64,000 bases of DNA. Source: an uncultured Lachnospiraceae bacterium. Lineage in GTDB: Bacteria > Bacillota > Clostridia > Lachnospirales > Lachnospiraceae. The position numbers and the translations under genes are program-made. The stretch spans positions 1 through 64,000 of the forward strand of contig CAKRFU010000010.1 in assembly GCA_934320845.1 (NCBI GenBank), read 5' to 3'. Below the pieces are notes generated by a model, which was not told the DNA's origin, did no database searches, and saw nothing but the letters and a program-made list of their open reading frames with translations. Shown piece after piece: positions 7,549 through 18,024 of this stretch. Positions within the stretch are counted from its first letter, which is position 1; every line of letters begins with the position of its first letter.

Positions 7549-9618
7549 ATGAAAAAAAGGTTTTTATCGGTTGTTTTAGCATTGATATTATCGTTGTCAT
7601 TTGCCGGCAATGCATTTGCAGCGGGTTATCATGAAAATGATATCGAAAAGTATATTATCGGACAGCTTTCCAATGCAAAAATTCCCGGTGGAGAGATATC
7701 TATAGTAACTTCGGGTAAAGAAGTATATAGTGCTTCTTTTGGTGATGTACCCGAAACGAGTTCAGATTTGAAAATAGGTTCATTGAGTAAAATATTTACA
7801 TCTATCTCAATTTTACAATTGATTGATTCAAAGAAAATCTCACTCGACACAAAAATTGTAGATGTTATATCAAGTTCCGGGACTGTACCTGACATAACGG
7901 TTGAGGAACTTTTAAAGCAGACAAGCGGATATACCACAACTCAGAAATTAGAATCAGAAAATATTCCGGCACCTCTCGGTAAAAAGGGAGAGTATCAGGA
8001 AGCAAGGATAAACTATGCAATTTTGGGAAAGATTATCGAGGAAGTTTCAGGTGGCAGTTATTCAGATTATATTCAGAGCAAGATTTTTAAACCTTTACAG
8101 CTTGAATCAACATATACAACTGATGATATGTCGGGAAAAGATGTTGTTTTAGGCCATGACAATTTATTCGGTCTGCCAATTGCAAAAAAAGCTGAGAAAT
8201 CAGATAAGGATGAATGGGATGCGGTGCCTGCAACGGGAATTATATCCGATGCAAAGGATATGGGAAGTGTATTAAGCATGTTTCTTGCAGCCGGAGGAAA
8301 GACATTGTCATATGACCAGATAGAAAAAATGTATGCTGATGGTATTGATTGTGGCAATACGATTTTTGACACGAAAGGAACATCAAGTCTTGGGTGGATA
8401 AAGACAAAAGTTGGAAAACAGGATGTATATTATGTTTCAGGTGCGATTGACGGTTATATATCTTCTGCATTTCTTGTTCCGGGACAGGATTTAGGAATTA
8501 CGATGCTTTTTGATACATCAGATGTGATTTCGGGAAATGATGTTATTGAAGAACTTATGTCAAATGTTATATGCCTTGCAATAGGAGAAAAAGCAAGAAC
8601 GATTGATTCAAAAGCTGTTATGATGCCACATATTGAATTTGACATAGTGTACGTTATTGCATTTTTTGCATCACTTGTTCCATTTCTCATGATGAGCTGG
8701 TGGTATAGAAATACAAGAAAAAAAGGTGTCGGAGTTACCAGAACAATTGTTGATGCACTTGTTCATATTGGACTGCCTATAGCCATATACCAATGTGTCC
8801 CTGTGATTATAGAAAGTGTACTAGGTGATTACATTGGTTCATGGTTTATGATAAAGAAGTTTCTTCCTGAGTGTTACTATGTAACGTTGCTGGTTATGGC
8901 AGTTCTGTTTGCAGGCGTTCCTGTAAAAGTGATTTCAGCTATTGTTGCAATAAAGAAAGAACCGTTTGAGGAAGAAGAGTATATATCTGAAGAATTTGAA
9001 GAAGAAAACTCTGAAGGAGCAAATAGGGATGGTGCTTTAGAGGAAAAATCAGAAGATAATACTGATGTCAGTGAGGAAGTTTCAGAAGAGACTGAAAGTG
9101 TTGAAAATGACGGTGACAATGTTGAAATTCAGAAAGAAAATCAGGCTTTAGATTTAAAAGATGAAGATGAGTTTAAAAAAGTACAGGATGAGACAGAAGA
9201 GGTGGCAGCGACGCTTGAAGAGGAACATGAAGAGACTGTTAAAGAAGCGGATGCTGACAAGGAAACAACTGCAGAAAAAGAAGAAAAGACTGACACAAAA
9301 AATCAGATTAAAACAGAAAATGAGACTAAAACAGAAACAGTCAAAGACACAGAAACAGAGTCAGCGGAAGTTGTAAAAGAATTTAAGACAAGAAAACGAA
9401 AGAAAGAAGAATATGAGAGCAGTTTTGAGAGAGAGGCTGTAAAGGCTCTTGAAAATAACAGTTCCAATGAGAACCAGGAAGATATTGATGAAGATTTATC
9501 CGGTATAAAAAAGGATTCTGATATGCAGACTGCTGTTCCGAAGATAAAAAAAAGATATAATCCTCAGAAGGGAATGCCTGTCAAGATAGTTGTTGAGCCT
9601 GATGACCTTGACAACTAA
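7549..9618 (+). CDS. Secreted serine hydrolase with membrane anchor and acidic tail
   Basis: The start chosen is MKKRFLSVVLALIL, a classic signal peptide ending NAFAAG, with GGAGG 12 bases upstream; longer in-frame starts would bury the signal. The 689-residue product has a class C beta-lactamase/D-Ala-D-Ala carboxypeptidase-type domain (about 30-350) with the nucleophile motif SLSK (S78, K81) and a tyrosine motif YAI near 156 in place of YxN. Three membrane segments (about 365-467) follow. The last ~220 residues are an unusually acidic, low-complexity Glu/Lys/Thr-rich tail ending in a basic stretch (KKRYNPQKG). The catalytic domain should face the cell wall. It may cleave or edit peptidoglycan peptides or hydrolyse esters; substrate is unknown. 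The domain call is firm, the tail is unexplained. Confidence 0.85.
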   Translation: MKKRFLSVVLALILSLSFAGNAFAAGYHENDIEKYIIGQLSNAKIPGGEISIVTSGKEVYSASFGDVPETSSDLKIGSLSKIFTSISILQLIDSKKISLDTKIVDVISSSGTVPDITVEELLKQTSGYTTTQKLESENIPAPLGKKGEYQEARINYAILGKIIEEVSGGSYSDYIQSKIFKPLQLESTYTTDDMSGKDVVLGHDNLFGLPIAKKAEKSDKDEWDAVPATGIISDAKDMGSVLSMFLAAGGKTLSYDQIEKMYADGIDCGNTIFDTKGTSSLGWIKTKVGKQDVYYVSGAIDGYISSAFLVPGQDLGITMLFDTSDVISGNDVIEELMSNVICLAIGEKARTIDSKAVMMPHIEFDIVYVIAFFASLVPFLMMSWWYRNTRKKGVGVTRTIVDALVHIGLPIAIYQCVPVIIESVLGDYIGSWFMIKKFLPECYYVTLLVMAVLFAGVPVKVISAIVAIKKEPFEEEEYISEEFEEENSEGANRDGALEEKSEDNTDVSEEVSEETESVENDGDNVEIQKENQALDLKDEDEFKKVQDETEEVAATLEEEHEETVKEADADKETTAEKEEKTDTKNQIKTENETKTETVKDTETESAEVVKEFKTRKRKKEEYESSFEREAVKALENNSSNENQEDIDEDLSGIKKDSDMQTAVPKIKKRYNPQKGMPVKIVVEPDDLDN

Positions 9619-9689
9619 AAAAGATTGTGATAATATCTTTTTCAATTAAGCAGTATATACAAAGGCTGTATATTATAAAAAAATAAAAG

Positions 9690-10001
9690 GAATGGCTGTG
9701 ACGAGGAGGAGTACATATATCAGAGACTCTGTAGAGAGAGAACGGATGGTGAAAGTTTTTGTGTCTTGTATATGGAAGTAGCCTTTGAGCTTTGGACTGA
9801 AAGCGGAGTTTATTTTATTTGCAAGTAGGCTTCAACGGATTTTTCCAACGTTATATGGAAAACGATATAAAAGATTTATGATTTATAGGTGTATAAAGTT
9901 ATAGACTGAGTATCGGCAGAGTGCAGATTTTATCTGAAATTAGGTGGTACCACGAAAATATTCGCCCTAAATTGGCATTTGTCAATTTAGGGCTTTTTTA
10001 T
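9690..10001 (+). promoter_or_regulatory. T-box riboswitch leader of ilvB, GTA (valine) specifier
   Basis: A complete T-box leader. The conserved T-box core AGGTGGTACCACG lies at 9942-9954. The terminator follows (GCCCTAAATTG at 9964-9974 paired with CAATTTAGGGC at 9983-9993, then T6). Stem I carries AGAGAG and GGTGAAAG elements. The specifier region reads GGAA-GTA-GCCTTTGAG, which puts the codon GTA (Val) at 9778-9780. The same alignment rule gives TGG for the trp leader, which supports it. Uncharged tRNA-Val would pair with the specifier and T-box and allow ilvB read-through. The 5' end is approximate. Confidence 0.9.
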
Positions 10002-10041
10002 GTAATAAGAAACTTTAATATGAAAGGTTTGGTGTTTAAAT

Positions 10042-11763
10042 ATGATTAAAGGAACTGAATTATTTGTAAAGGCATTGAAAGAAGAAGGTGTAGATACTCT
10101 TTTTGGATATCCGGGAGGTCAGGCAATTGATTTATTTGATGCTTTGTACGATCAGGATGATATTGAAGTTATTCTGCCAAGACATGAACAGGCACTTATA
10201 CATGCAGCAGACGGCTATGCAAGGTCAACAGGAAAGACAGGTGTTTGTCTTGTGACGAGTGGACCGGGAGCGACAAACCTTGTTACAGGTATAGCAACGG
10301 CAAACTATGACAGTGTTCCGCTTGTATGCTTTACAGGACAGGTTCCGCTTAATCTTATGGGAAACGATGCGTTTCAGGAAGTTGATATTGTAGGGATAAC
10401 AAACAGTATATGTAAATATAGTGTAACTGTCAGAAAGAGAGAAGATCTTGGAAGAATTATCAAGGAGGCTTTTTATATTGCAAGAACTGGAAGACCGGGG
10501 CCGGTAGTTGTTGATATTCCAAAAGATATACAGGTTGCAATGGGAAGTGAAGAATATCCGGAAGATGTAAACATAAGGGGATATAAACCTAGTGAGGGTG
10601 TCCATGTAGGTCAGATAAAAAAAGCCGTGAGCATGATGAAAAAGGCTAAAAAACCGTTGTTTTTGCTTGGTGGAGGTGTAAATCTGTCGGGAGCAAATGA
10701 AAAAATGAAAGAGCTCGTTCAGATGACAGGCATACCTGCAATAACAACTATTATGGGAAAAGGTGCGATTTCTTCAAAACACAGGTTATATCTTGGAAAT
10801 ATCGGAATACATGGAAGTTATGCGGCAAATCATGCGGTAAGTGAGTGTGACCTTCTTATTTCCATCGGTACAAGGTTTAATGACAGAATAACAGGAAAGA
10901 TAAGCGAGTTTGCAAAAGGTGCAAAAATTGTTCATATAGATATTGATTCAGCTTCAATTTCAAAGAATATTGTTGTAGATATTCCTATAGTTGCCGATGC
11001 AAAACTGGCGATAGAAAAACTTATAGAATACGGTGTACCACTCAAGATTGAAAAGTGGGTGGCACAGACTCTTGAATGGAAAGAAAAGTATCCGATAAAC
11101 ATGAACAAATATAAGGGACTTACACCTGAAAAGGTTATAAAATATATAAATGAAAATTTTGAAAGACCTATTGTAAGTACGGATGTAGGACAAAATCAGC
11201 TTTGGACAACACAGTTCTTTGATATTGAAACACACAGACAGCTTCTTACGTCAGGCGGACTTGGAACGATGGGTTATGGATTTCCAGCCGCAATCGGCGC
11301 AAAGATTGGTAATCCTGAAAGGCCTGTTATCGCAATATCAGGTGACGGTGGAATGCAGATGAATATTCAGGAATTTGCAACAGCTATGGTCTATGAACTT
11401 CCTGTCATTGTTGTGGTATTTAATAACGGATATCTTGGCAATGTAAGACAGTGGCAGCAGCTCTTCTTCAACAAGAGATACTCAAGTACATGTCTTACAT
11501 ACAGAAAGAGCTGTAATCGTGACTGTATGAACAAAGATAAATGCTGTCCGAAATACATACCGGATTTTGTAAAACTTGCTGAGAGTTATGAGGCGAGAGG
11601 AATAAGAATAACTAAAGAGGAAGAGATAAAGAAAGCATTTGACTATGCACTTGAGTTTAAAAAAGGACCTACACTTATTGAGTGTGTTATAGAGAGAGAA
11701 GCAAATGTCTCACCTATGGTGCCTACAGGAAAGACACTTGACGATATGATAATGGATTGTTAA
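10042..11763 (+). CDS. ilvB: Acetolactate synthase large subunit
   Basis: A 573-residue ThDP enzyme condensing pyruvate to acetolactate (or with 2-oxobutyrate), the first common step of valine, leucine and isoleucine synthesis. The N-terminal domain has GYPGGQAIDLFDAL and the catalytic glutamate in PRHEQAL. The C-terminal ThDP/Mg motif is GDGGMQMNIQEF through FNNGYLGNVRQWQ. An odd feature is a short cysteine-rich insert near the C-terminus (C484, C491, C495, C501, C502), between KRYSST and PDFVKLAESY. It could bind a metal or form a lid disulphide; I recall similar inserts in other clostridial homologues. A GAAAGG site precedes the ATG. The T-box upstream and ilvN downstream support the assignment. 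Confidence 0.96.
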   Translation: MIKGTELFVKALKEEGVDTLFGYPGGQAIDLFDALYDQDDIEVILPRHEQALIHAADGYARSTGKTGVCLVTSGPGATNLVTGIATANYDSVPLVCFTGQVPLNLMGNDAFQEVDIVGITNSICKYSVTVRKREDLGRIIKEAFYIARTGRPGPVVVDIPKDIQVAMGSEEYPEDVNIRGYKPSEGVHVGQIKKAVSMMKKAKKPLFLLGGGVNLSGANEKMKELVQMTGIPAITTIMGKGAISSKHRLYLGNIGIHGSYAANHAVSECDLLISIGTRFNDRITGKISEFAKGAKIVHIDIDSASISKNIVVDIPIVADAKLAIEKLIEYGVPLKIEKWVAQTLEWKEKYPINMNKYKGLTPEKVIKYINENFERPIVSTDVGQNQLWTTQFFDIETHRQLLTSGGLGTMGYGFPAAIGAKIGNPERPVIAISGDGGMQMNIQEFATAMVYELPVIVVVFNNGYLGNVRQWQQLFFNKRYSSTCLTYRKSCNRDCMNKDKCCPKYIPDFVKLAESYEARGIRITKEEEIKKAFDYALEFKKGPTLIECVIEREANVSPMVPTGKTLDDMIMDC

Positions 11764-11838
11764 TATTTGTAAAATTAAATTTATGTTGTGTTGATTGTGC
11801 GAGTATAACAGAATGCAGAAGAAAGGATGGAAAGAAAT

Positions 11839-12348
11839 ATGGAAATGAAAAAACGTTGTATTTCACTTTACGTTGAAAATCAGATAGGAGTTCTTGCAAA
11901 GATTTCCGGACTTTTTGCGGGTAAATCTTATAATCTTGATACACTTACTGTAGGAGAGACAGAGGATCCTACAGTTTCAAGAATGACAATAGAGATGACT
12001 ATGGATGATGTGACTTTTGAACAGGTAAAAAAGCAGCTTAACAGGAATGTTGTTGTAATAAAGGTAATGGATTTTTCTGATATTCCTATACAAAAGACAG
12101 AACTTTTATACATAAAGATACACAGTTGTACTGAGAAAGATAAAACTGAAATTTTTAGAATAGTTAATTCATTTGACCACCTTGAGATAGCTGACTATGG
12201 AAAAAAATCCGTTATTGTCAGATATGTAGAGACAGAGGGAAAGGTAAATGATATAATAGAGCTGTTTAATAAGAGTTTTATAAATAGAATAGAGGTAGTA
12301 AGAGGCGGAAGCGTTGCCATAGAATCGGTTTCTACTACGACTAAATAA
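11839..12348 (+). CDS. ilvN: Acetolactate synthase small (regulatory) subunit
   Basis: A 169-residue regulatory partner of IlvB. An N-terminal ACT domain (about 5-80: CISLYVENQIGVLAKISGLFAGKSYNL) binds the feedback inhibitor valine, and the C-terminal half (about 85-160) is the activating domain (LLYIKIHSCTEKDKTEIFRIV). Of three closely spaced ATGs, the one at 11839 has AAAGGA at the best spacing (11 bases); 11827 overlaps that site. It follows ilvB by about 75 bases without a terminator. The next gene begins only 12 bases after its stop, behind a GGAG site, so transcription almost certainly continues into the glycosyltransferase cluster. Confidence 0.95.
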   Translation: MEMKKRCISLYVENQIGVLAKISGLFAGKSYNLDTLTVGETEDPTVSRMTIEMTMDDVTFEQVKKQLNRNVVVIKVMDFSDIPIQKTELLYIKIHSCTEKDKTEIFRIVNSFDHLEIADYGKKSVIVRYVETEGKVNDIIELFNKSFINRIEVVRGGSVAIESVSTTTK

Positions 12349-12360
12349 GGAGAGTGAAGG

Positions 12361-14532
12361 ATGTTTGGTTCAGCTTTTGGGAATGTAGTGGGAACATTAT
12401 ATTTTTTGTTATATCAGTTTGCAGGCGTGTTGATTGCTTTTACTGTTTTTAAGAGGGAAAACGGATGGTTTAAGTTACTATTTGGCAGTGTTATTGGAAG
12501 TTTTTTTATTCACTGGCTGCCTACGCTCACGGCATTTTTAATGAATTTTACGCTTGCTGCTCATATAAGTGCGCTAATGCTGCTTTTACTTATTCTGGTA
12601 GCTGTATTATATTTTGACAAAAGATTTTTTTGCCAAAACGGTGAGGTTTCACAGAACAAAATATTGTCGGGAAAAGACAGCAATTCAGAGAAAACAAATC
12701 TGTGGCAGCGTATCATAAAGACGATAAGGGAGAAGCCGGTATTAGTAGTTCTTGTTGTGATTTACTGCTATACTGTAAAGGTGTGGAGCCATCATGTACT
12801 TACATTTAAGGATGGTGCAGTATATGCGGGTCAGTGTACTTATGGTGACATGAATATGCATCTTGGATTTATAACAAGCATTGCAAACCAGAAGACATTT
12901 CCACCTGATTATTCGATACTTCCCGGAACAAAGCTTGCATATCCATTTTTATCAGACTCAATATCATCAAGTGTATATATATTTGGGACATCGCTTAAAT
13001 GGGCATACATTCTTCCTATGCTGTTTGCACTAATGCAGATAATGTTTGGAACTTATGCACTTATGGACTATATACTTTCTGACAAAAATAAGACATTTCT
13101 CTCATATATACTTTTCTTTTTAAATGGTGGTTTTGGATTTGTATATTTTATAAACAAAGGTTTTGAAAGTCAGAATTTTAAGAGGATATTTACGGAGTTT
13201 TATCAGACACCAACAAATTATACAACTAAAAATATCATGTGGCATAATATTATAGCTGATATGCTCATTCCGCAAAGAGCAACATTGTTTGGATGGGCTA
13301 TGCTGTTTCCTGTTTTGTATCTTATCACGAAAGCTGTAAGAGAAGAAAAAAGGCAGTATTTTTATGTAGCAGGTGTGATTGCAGGAGGATTACCGCTTAT
13401 ACATACACATTCATTTCTTGCACTCGGAATACTTTGTGCAGGATTTGTCTTACTTGAATTGACACAAAGCAGTGATAAACAGTTCCCGGTACCGGTTCGT
13501 ATAGCTGTTCTTGCCGGAGTGCTTTTGGGACTTGAGTATATAAGTCGTAGAAAGACCTCACAAAATCCGCTATCAGCAAATTCACTTTTGATTATAGGAA
13601 TAATAGTTATCGGTGTATTGTTTGCAGCTATTGTTTATCAGGTGGCGCACAGTTTCAAACAAAACAAAGAGTTGACTGAAGATTTGAAAAAGCTCATAGA
13701 ATGCTGGGGAAGTTTTCTTGTGATTGTACTTGTGCTTGCACTTCCTGTATTATTCAAATTTACATTTAGTCAGGCAACAGGAGAACAATTTACAAGGGGA
13801 AGTTTCAATTGGGCTAATGATACGGAGGGTTATCTGCTGTTTTCAATTAAAAACTTTGGAATTATGTTTATAGGAATGTTGTTAGTGTATGCATTTGGCA
13901 ACAGGAAACAGATTCGTCTGGTGATTCCGTCTACATTTTTATGGCTCATGTCAGAGTTTATAGTATTCCAGCCAAATACATATGATAATAATAAGCTTAT
14001 GCTTGTAAGTTATTTCTATTTTTGTATAGCGGTTTCAGATTTTATGTTTGATATTCTTGCAAAGATAAATATAAAAGCGGTAACGGCAATAGCAGGGACG
14101 GTAGCAGGCTTCATGGGAATATTTGGAGCTGTACTTACACTCGGAAGAGAGTATGTATCTGAATATGAACTTTACAGTAAAGGATATCTTGAAGCAGCAG
14201 AATATATTGAGAAAAATACACAGCCTAAGGATATGATACTTACGGCAACGAACCACAACAATGTGGTAGCGTCACTCACAGGAAGAAATATAGTTTGCGG
14301 TTCAGGTACATTTCTTTATTTTCACGGTGTTGATTATGCCAGGAATGAGGCAGATGTAAAAACAATGTACGAAAATCCGTCTGAGAGAGAAAAACTTTTA
14401 GATAAATATAATGTAAAATATATTATATTAGGCCCATATGAATATGGATATAGTATACCTGATTATGATGAAATTATTAAATCACATAAGATTGTGTTCG
14501 AAAAGGACGATGTTATTATACTGAAGAGATAA
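12361..14532 (+). CDS. Polytopic membrane glycosyltransferase-like protein (GT-C fold)
   Basis: A 723-residue protein with about 12-14 membrane helices and a short C-terminal soluble part. An acidic-polar segment after the first helices (CTYGDMNMHLGFI) resembles the first extracytoplasmic loop that holds the catalytic aspartate in GT-C glycosyltransferases. The C-terminal region (YLEAAEYIEKNTQPKDMILT, later YNVKYIILGPYEYGY) matches the soluble end of large membrane proteins of the YYY/DUF2298-like type. It would use a lipid-linked sugar to glycosylate a surface polymer or lipid. The gene starts 12 bases after ilvN and leads a four-gene set with an FAD oxidoreductase and two more glycosyltransferases. 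Donor and acceptor are not known. Confidence 0.6.
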   Translation: MFGSAFGNVVGTLYFLLYQFAGVLIAFTVFKRENGWFKLLFGSVIGSFFIHWLPTLTAFLMNFTLAAHISALMLLLLILVAVLYFDKRFFCQNGEVSQNKILSGKDSNSEKTNLWQRIIKTIREKPVLVVLVVIYCYTVKVWSHHVLTFKDGAVYAGQCTYGDMNMHLGFITSIANQKTFPPDYSILPGTKLAYPFLSDSISSSVYIFGTSLKWAYILPMLFALMQIMFGTYALMDYILSDKNKTFLSYILFFLNGGFGFVYFINKGFESQNFKRIFTEFYQTPTNYTTKNIMWHNIIADMLIPQRATLFGWAMLFPVLYLITKAVREEKRQYFYVAGVIAGGLPLIHTHSFLALGILCAGFVLLELTQSSDKQFPVPVRIAVLAGVLLGLEYISRRKTSQNPLSANSLLIIGIIVIGVLFAAIVYQVAHSFKQNKELTEDLKKLIECWGSFLVIVLVLALPVLFKFTFSQATGEQFTRGSFNWANDTEGYLLFSIKNFGIMFIGMLLVYAFGNRKQIRLVIPSTFLWLMSEFIVFQPNTYDNNKLMLVSYFYFCIAVSDFMFDILAKINIKAVTAIAGTVAGFMGIFGAVLTLGREYVSEYELYSKGYLEAAEYIEKNTQPKDMILTATNHNNVVASLTGRNIVCGSGTFLYFHGVDYARNEADVKTMYENPSEREKLLDKYNVKYIILGPYEYGYSIPDYDEIIKSHKIVFEKDDVIILKR

Positions 14533-14595
14533 GTTACAGGATTGCAGCATCTAATTAAAAAAATAGCATAAGACAGAAATGAGGAGCAGTGTGAT

Positions 14596-16143
14596 ATGAA
14601 AAACATAGTAATAATAGGTGGTGGGCCTGCCGGACTTACGGCAGCATATGAACTTGTGAAGGATAACAATGATAATCAGGTTACAATACTTGAAGAAAGT
14701 GAGGTTCTTGGTGGAATATCGCAGACGGTAAGGTATCATGGGAATAGGATGGATATAGGAGGTCACCGTTTCTTTTCAAAGGATGATACGATAATGAAAT
14801 GGTGGTCGGATATGCTTCCGGTTCAGGGGAAACCGTCGTTTGATGACAAAATTCTTGGCAGACAGAAAGAATTTGTAAATGGCGGACCTGACCCGGAAAA
14901 AGAAGATGAGGTTATGCTTGTAAGAGAAAGAGTTTCGAGAATATACTATAATCGTCATTTTTTCGATTACCCTATATCAATGAAGCCTGAAACCATAAAA
15001 AATATGGGATTTTTTACCACATTTAAGGCGGATATAAGTTATATCTGTTCATGCATAAAAAAAAGACCTGAGACAAATCTTGAAAATTTCTATATAAATC
15101 GTTTTGGAAAAGTATTGTACAGTATGTTCTTTGAGGGATATACCGAAAAACTCTGGGGCAGGCATCCGAGAGAAATATCGGCAGACTGGGGTGCACAGAG
15201 AGTAAAAGGACTTTCAATTTGCGCCATTATAAAAGATATATTTTCTAAAATATTCGGAAAGAAAGACAATAAAAATGCAGAGACATCACTTATAGAACAG
15301 TTTTGGTATCCAAAGTACGGGCCAGGGCAGCTTTGGGAACTTACTGGAAAAAAGATAGAGGAAAAAGGTGGAAGCATATTATATAATCACAGTGTTAAAA
15401 AGATAAACAAAAAAGACGGAAAAATAATATCGGTAATCTGTGATACTCCTGAGGGAGAAAAGGAAATATCAGGAGATATATTTATTTCGTCAATGTCTGT
15501 AAAAAATCTTGTCGAGGGAATGAATGATGTTCCGGATGATATAAAGAAAACAGCAGAGGGACTTCCATACAGGGATTTTGTTACAATTGGTCTGCTTGTG
15601 AAAAAACTGGAGCTCATAAATAAAACTGATAAAAAAACATTATCGGATATTGTACCGGATTGTTGGATATATGTTCAGGACAAAGGTTATAAGCTTGGAA
15701 GAATACAGATTTTTAACAATTGGTCACCATATATGGTTGAAAAACCAGAAGATACAGTATGGATAGGACTTGAGTATTTCTGTGCCGAGGGCGATGAATT
15801 TTGGAATATGTCAGATGAAGAATGCATATCATTTGCAAAAGATGAACTTGTGCGCATGGGAGTTATAAAAGAAGATGCGGTACTTGATGCACATAGGGAA
15901 AGGGTAAAGAAGGCATATCCGGCATATTTTGATACATACAGTAATTTTGACAGTCTTGTTAAATATCTTGATGGGTATGACAATTTTTTCTGTGTCGGAA
16001 GAAATGGACAGCACAGATATAACAATATGGATCATTCGATGCTTACTGCAATAAATGCAGCGAAAGCTGTCAAAAATAATATTACTGATAAGAGAATAAT
16101 CTGGAATGTAAATACGGAGAAAGAATATCATGAGTCAAAGTAA
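14596..16143 (+). CDS. FAD-dependent oxidoreductase of the UDP-galactopyranose-mutase-like group
   Basis: A 515-residue flavoprotein. The N-terminus has the dinucleotide motif [15 protein letters not shown], an acidic ribose-binding residue ([10 protein letters not shown]) and the [13 protein letters not shown] segment. Sequences such as [16 protein letters not shown] and the C-terminal [21 protein letters not shown] belong to the NAD(P)/FAD oxidoreductases annotated with surface-polysaccharide genes and related to UDP-galactopyranose mutase and amine oxidases. It is probably a redox or mutase step on a nucleotide or lipid-linked sugar. It overlaps the next gene by 14 bases, which indicates coupling, and sits among membrane glycosyltransferases. 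The family is clear; the substrate is not. Confidence 0.75.
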   Translation: MKNIVIIGGGPAGLTAAYELVKDNNDNQVTILEESEVLGGISQTVRYHGNRMDIGGHRFFSKDDTIMKWWSDMLPVQGKPSFDDKILGRQKEFVNGGPDPEKEDEVMLVRERVSRIYYNRHFFDYPISMKPETIKNMGFFTTFKADISYICSCIKKRPETNLENFYINRFGKVLYSMFFEGYTEKLWGRHPREISADWGAQRVKGLSICAIIKDIFSKIFGKKDNKNAETSLIEQFWYPKYGPGQLWELTGKKIEEKGGSILYNHSVKKINKKDGKIISVICDTPEGEKEISGDIFISSMSVKNLVEGMNDVPDDIKKTAEGLPYRDFVTIGLLVKKLELINKTDKKTLSDIVPDCWIYVQDKGYKLGRIQIFNNWSPYMVEKPEDTVWIGLEYFCAEGDEFWNMSDEECISFAKDELVRMGVIKEDAVLDAHRERVKKAYPAYFDTYSNFDSLVKYLDGYDNFFCVGRNGQHRYNNMDHSMLTAINAAKAVKNNITDKRIIWNVNTEKEYHESK

Positions 16144-18001
16144 TTTTATAGTTTTTGGAGAAATCAGAAAGAAAATAATTTCCCAAATTGCTGTTTATCC
16201 GTACCTGATAATGTTTATAATCTGCCTTACAGCCAATGCATTATGTTTAGGCTCAGAGGGAAACACACCTCAGAATTCACTTTACATAGAGGCATTGTTT
16301 ATTTTCATGATTACGGCAGTATTTGGAAAAATTCTTGTAAAAAAATATGTCAATACTGCTGTCGGTGCTGTAAAAAATAAAAAGATTTCGTTTAATGTTA
16401 ATGCGGTGTTAATGTTTATATATGCTACAGTTATCACATATGCTGCATATTGTTATAATAAATCAGCTTACAAGGGAATCTGGCTGTTTTGTGCGGGGAC
16501 ATTGCTATTGCTTGCGGTTTGTGTTTTATTGTATGATAACGGACTCAAAATGCAGGTTGTATCACTTGCAATAATTGGAGAAAGTTTTCTGATTAAATTT
16601 TATTATATTTTTTACACATCCGTATATATGAGGCAAAATGATGTTGGTGAATTTGGCGGTGTTCAGGGACATTACGGATATATCGAGTACATATTATTTA
16701 ATCATAGACTGCCGGATTTTGACCCGAGAGAAGTATGGTCATTTTGCCATCCGCCACTGCATCATTTTTTATCGGCAGTATGGATAGGAATAAATCAATA
16801 TGTTTTAGGTATTGATTTGAATGCGGCGAGAGAATCGCTTCAGACACTGACATTATTTTATTCAATGGTCGTAATTATAGCTTCGTATCAGATTTTGAGA
16901 TATTTTAAGTTAAAAGGTGCGGCGCTGTATATCCCGCTTGCAATCATTGCATTTCATCCGTCATTCACATATCTTGCTGGAAGTGTAAATAATGATATAC
17001 TGTCTATCGCACTTATGATGTATGCGGTTGTATGTACAATGAAATGGTATGAAAAACAAACAATGGGAAATATATTAAAAATTGCGTTCAGCATAGGTTT
17101 TGCGATGATGACAAAGCTTTCATCCGGTCTTGTAGCACCTTCTGTTGCTATAGTATTTTTATATGTATTTATAAAAAAAGGAAAAGGCAATTTTAAAAAA
17201 TATATAACACAATTTATTTGTTTTAGTGCTGTGTGCGTACTGCTTGGTATGTGGTTTGAGATAAAGAATCTTATATTGTATAAAATGCCTGTCACATATG
17301 TACAGGAAGTTGAGAAAGGTGTACCACAGGATTTAAGTAATCAAAGTTTTATATCGAGAATAACTGATTTTTCCACAAAGCATTTTACAAGTGTATTTGA
17401 ACAGTGGCTAAGTGTTGATGGAGACGGAAAAATCACAGGGTTTAACGACAATAATCCGATTATAACACTATTTAAAAATTCACTGTTTGGTGAATATGTC
17501 AATGAGAGTACATTTGGGAAAAATACATTTGCAATGAATTTGTGTAAACCATACTTTTGGCTGTGTGTTTTACTGGCTGCGTTATTTTTGATAATGATGA
17601 TAAGAGTGATTTTTAGAAAAAAAGGTATGCAGTTTATATGGAAAGCGTTTTTCGGAGTATTTTATCTTGTCATTATGGTAAACATATACAAGATGTCAGA
17701 AGATTATCCCATGGTGTGTACCATGAATTTCAGATATATAACACCGACAGTGATAATTTCGGCATTGTTTTGCGGAATATGGCTTTCAAGTTATTGTGGA
17801 AAGAACGAAAAAGAGAACAGATCTCAAAATGTTGAAAAAAGTATTGAAACTAATATGGAAATACGGGAAAATACTGTAAAAAACAATTCGTCAAAAACCC
17901 AGTTTGGAGTATTTGGAAGTGTTTTATTGGCGCTGACAATGATATATGCTGCAGCAGGAACTTTTATATGGATTGTTATTTGTTATAATACAAGAGGTTA
18001 G
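16130..18001 (+). CDS. Polytopic membrane glycosyltransferase (GT-C/GT39-like)
   Basis: A 623-residue protein with about 11-13 membrane helices. After the early helices there is a loop with [20 protein letters not shown] and then [13 protein letters not shown], the arrangement seen in the ArnT/dolichol-phosphate mannosyltransferase-like (PMT_2) superfamily, where an acidic pair near DxxE and the HPPL motif mark the catalytic loop. A helix with [16 protein letters not shown] matches the same family. It likely transfers a sugar from an undecaprenyl-phosphate donor outside the membrane. It overlaps the preceding oxidoreductase gene by 14 bases and is followed after 23 bases by another glycosyltransferase. 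Confidence 0.75.
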   Translation: MSQSNFIVFGEIRKKIISQIAVYPYLIMFIICLTANALCLGSEGNTPQNSLYIEALFIFMITAVFGKILVKKYVNTAVGAVKNKKISFNVNAVLMFIYATVITYAAYCYNKSAYKGIWLFCAGTLLLLAVCVLLYDNGLKMQVVSLAIIGESFLIKFYYIFYTSVYMRQNDVGEFGGVQGHYGYIEYILFNHRLPDFDPREVWSFCHPPLHHFLSAVWIGINQYVLGIDLNAARESLQTLTLFYSMVVIIASYQILRYFKLKGAALYIPLAIIAFHPSFTYLAGSVNNDILSIALMMYAVVCTMKWYEKQTMGNILKIAFSIGFAMMTKLSSGLVAPSVAIVFLYVFIKKGKGNFKKYITQFICFSAVCVLLGMWFEIKNLILYKMPVTYVQEVEKGVPQDLSNQSFISRITDFSTKHFTSVFEQWLSVDGDGKITGFNDNNPIITLFKNSLFGEYVNESTFGKNTFAMNLCKPYFWLCVLLAALFLIMMIRVIFRKKGMQFIWKAFFGVFYLVIMVNIYKMSEDYPMVCTMNFRYITPTVIISALFCGIWLSSYCGKNEKENRSQNVEKSIETNMEIRENTVKNNSSKTQFGVFGSVLLALTMIYAAAGTFIWIVICYNTRG

Positions 18002-18024
18002 AAAATGGAGGAAAATAGGATAGT

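Noticed and set aside
9161..9376. Lys/Arg-rich 71-codon reading frame
   Set aside because: Shadow of the Glu/Lys-rich tail of the serine hydrolase in another frame; no ribosome site.
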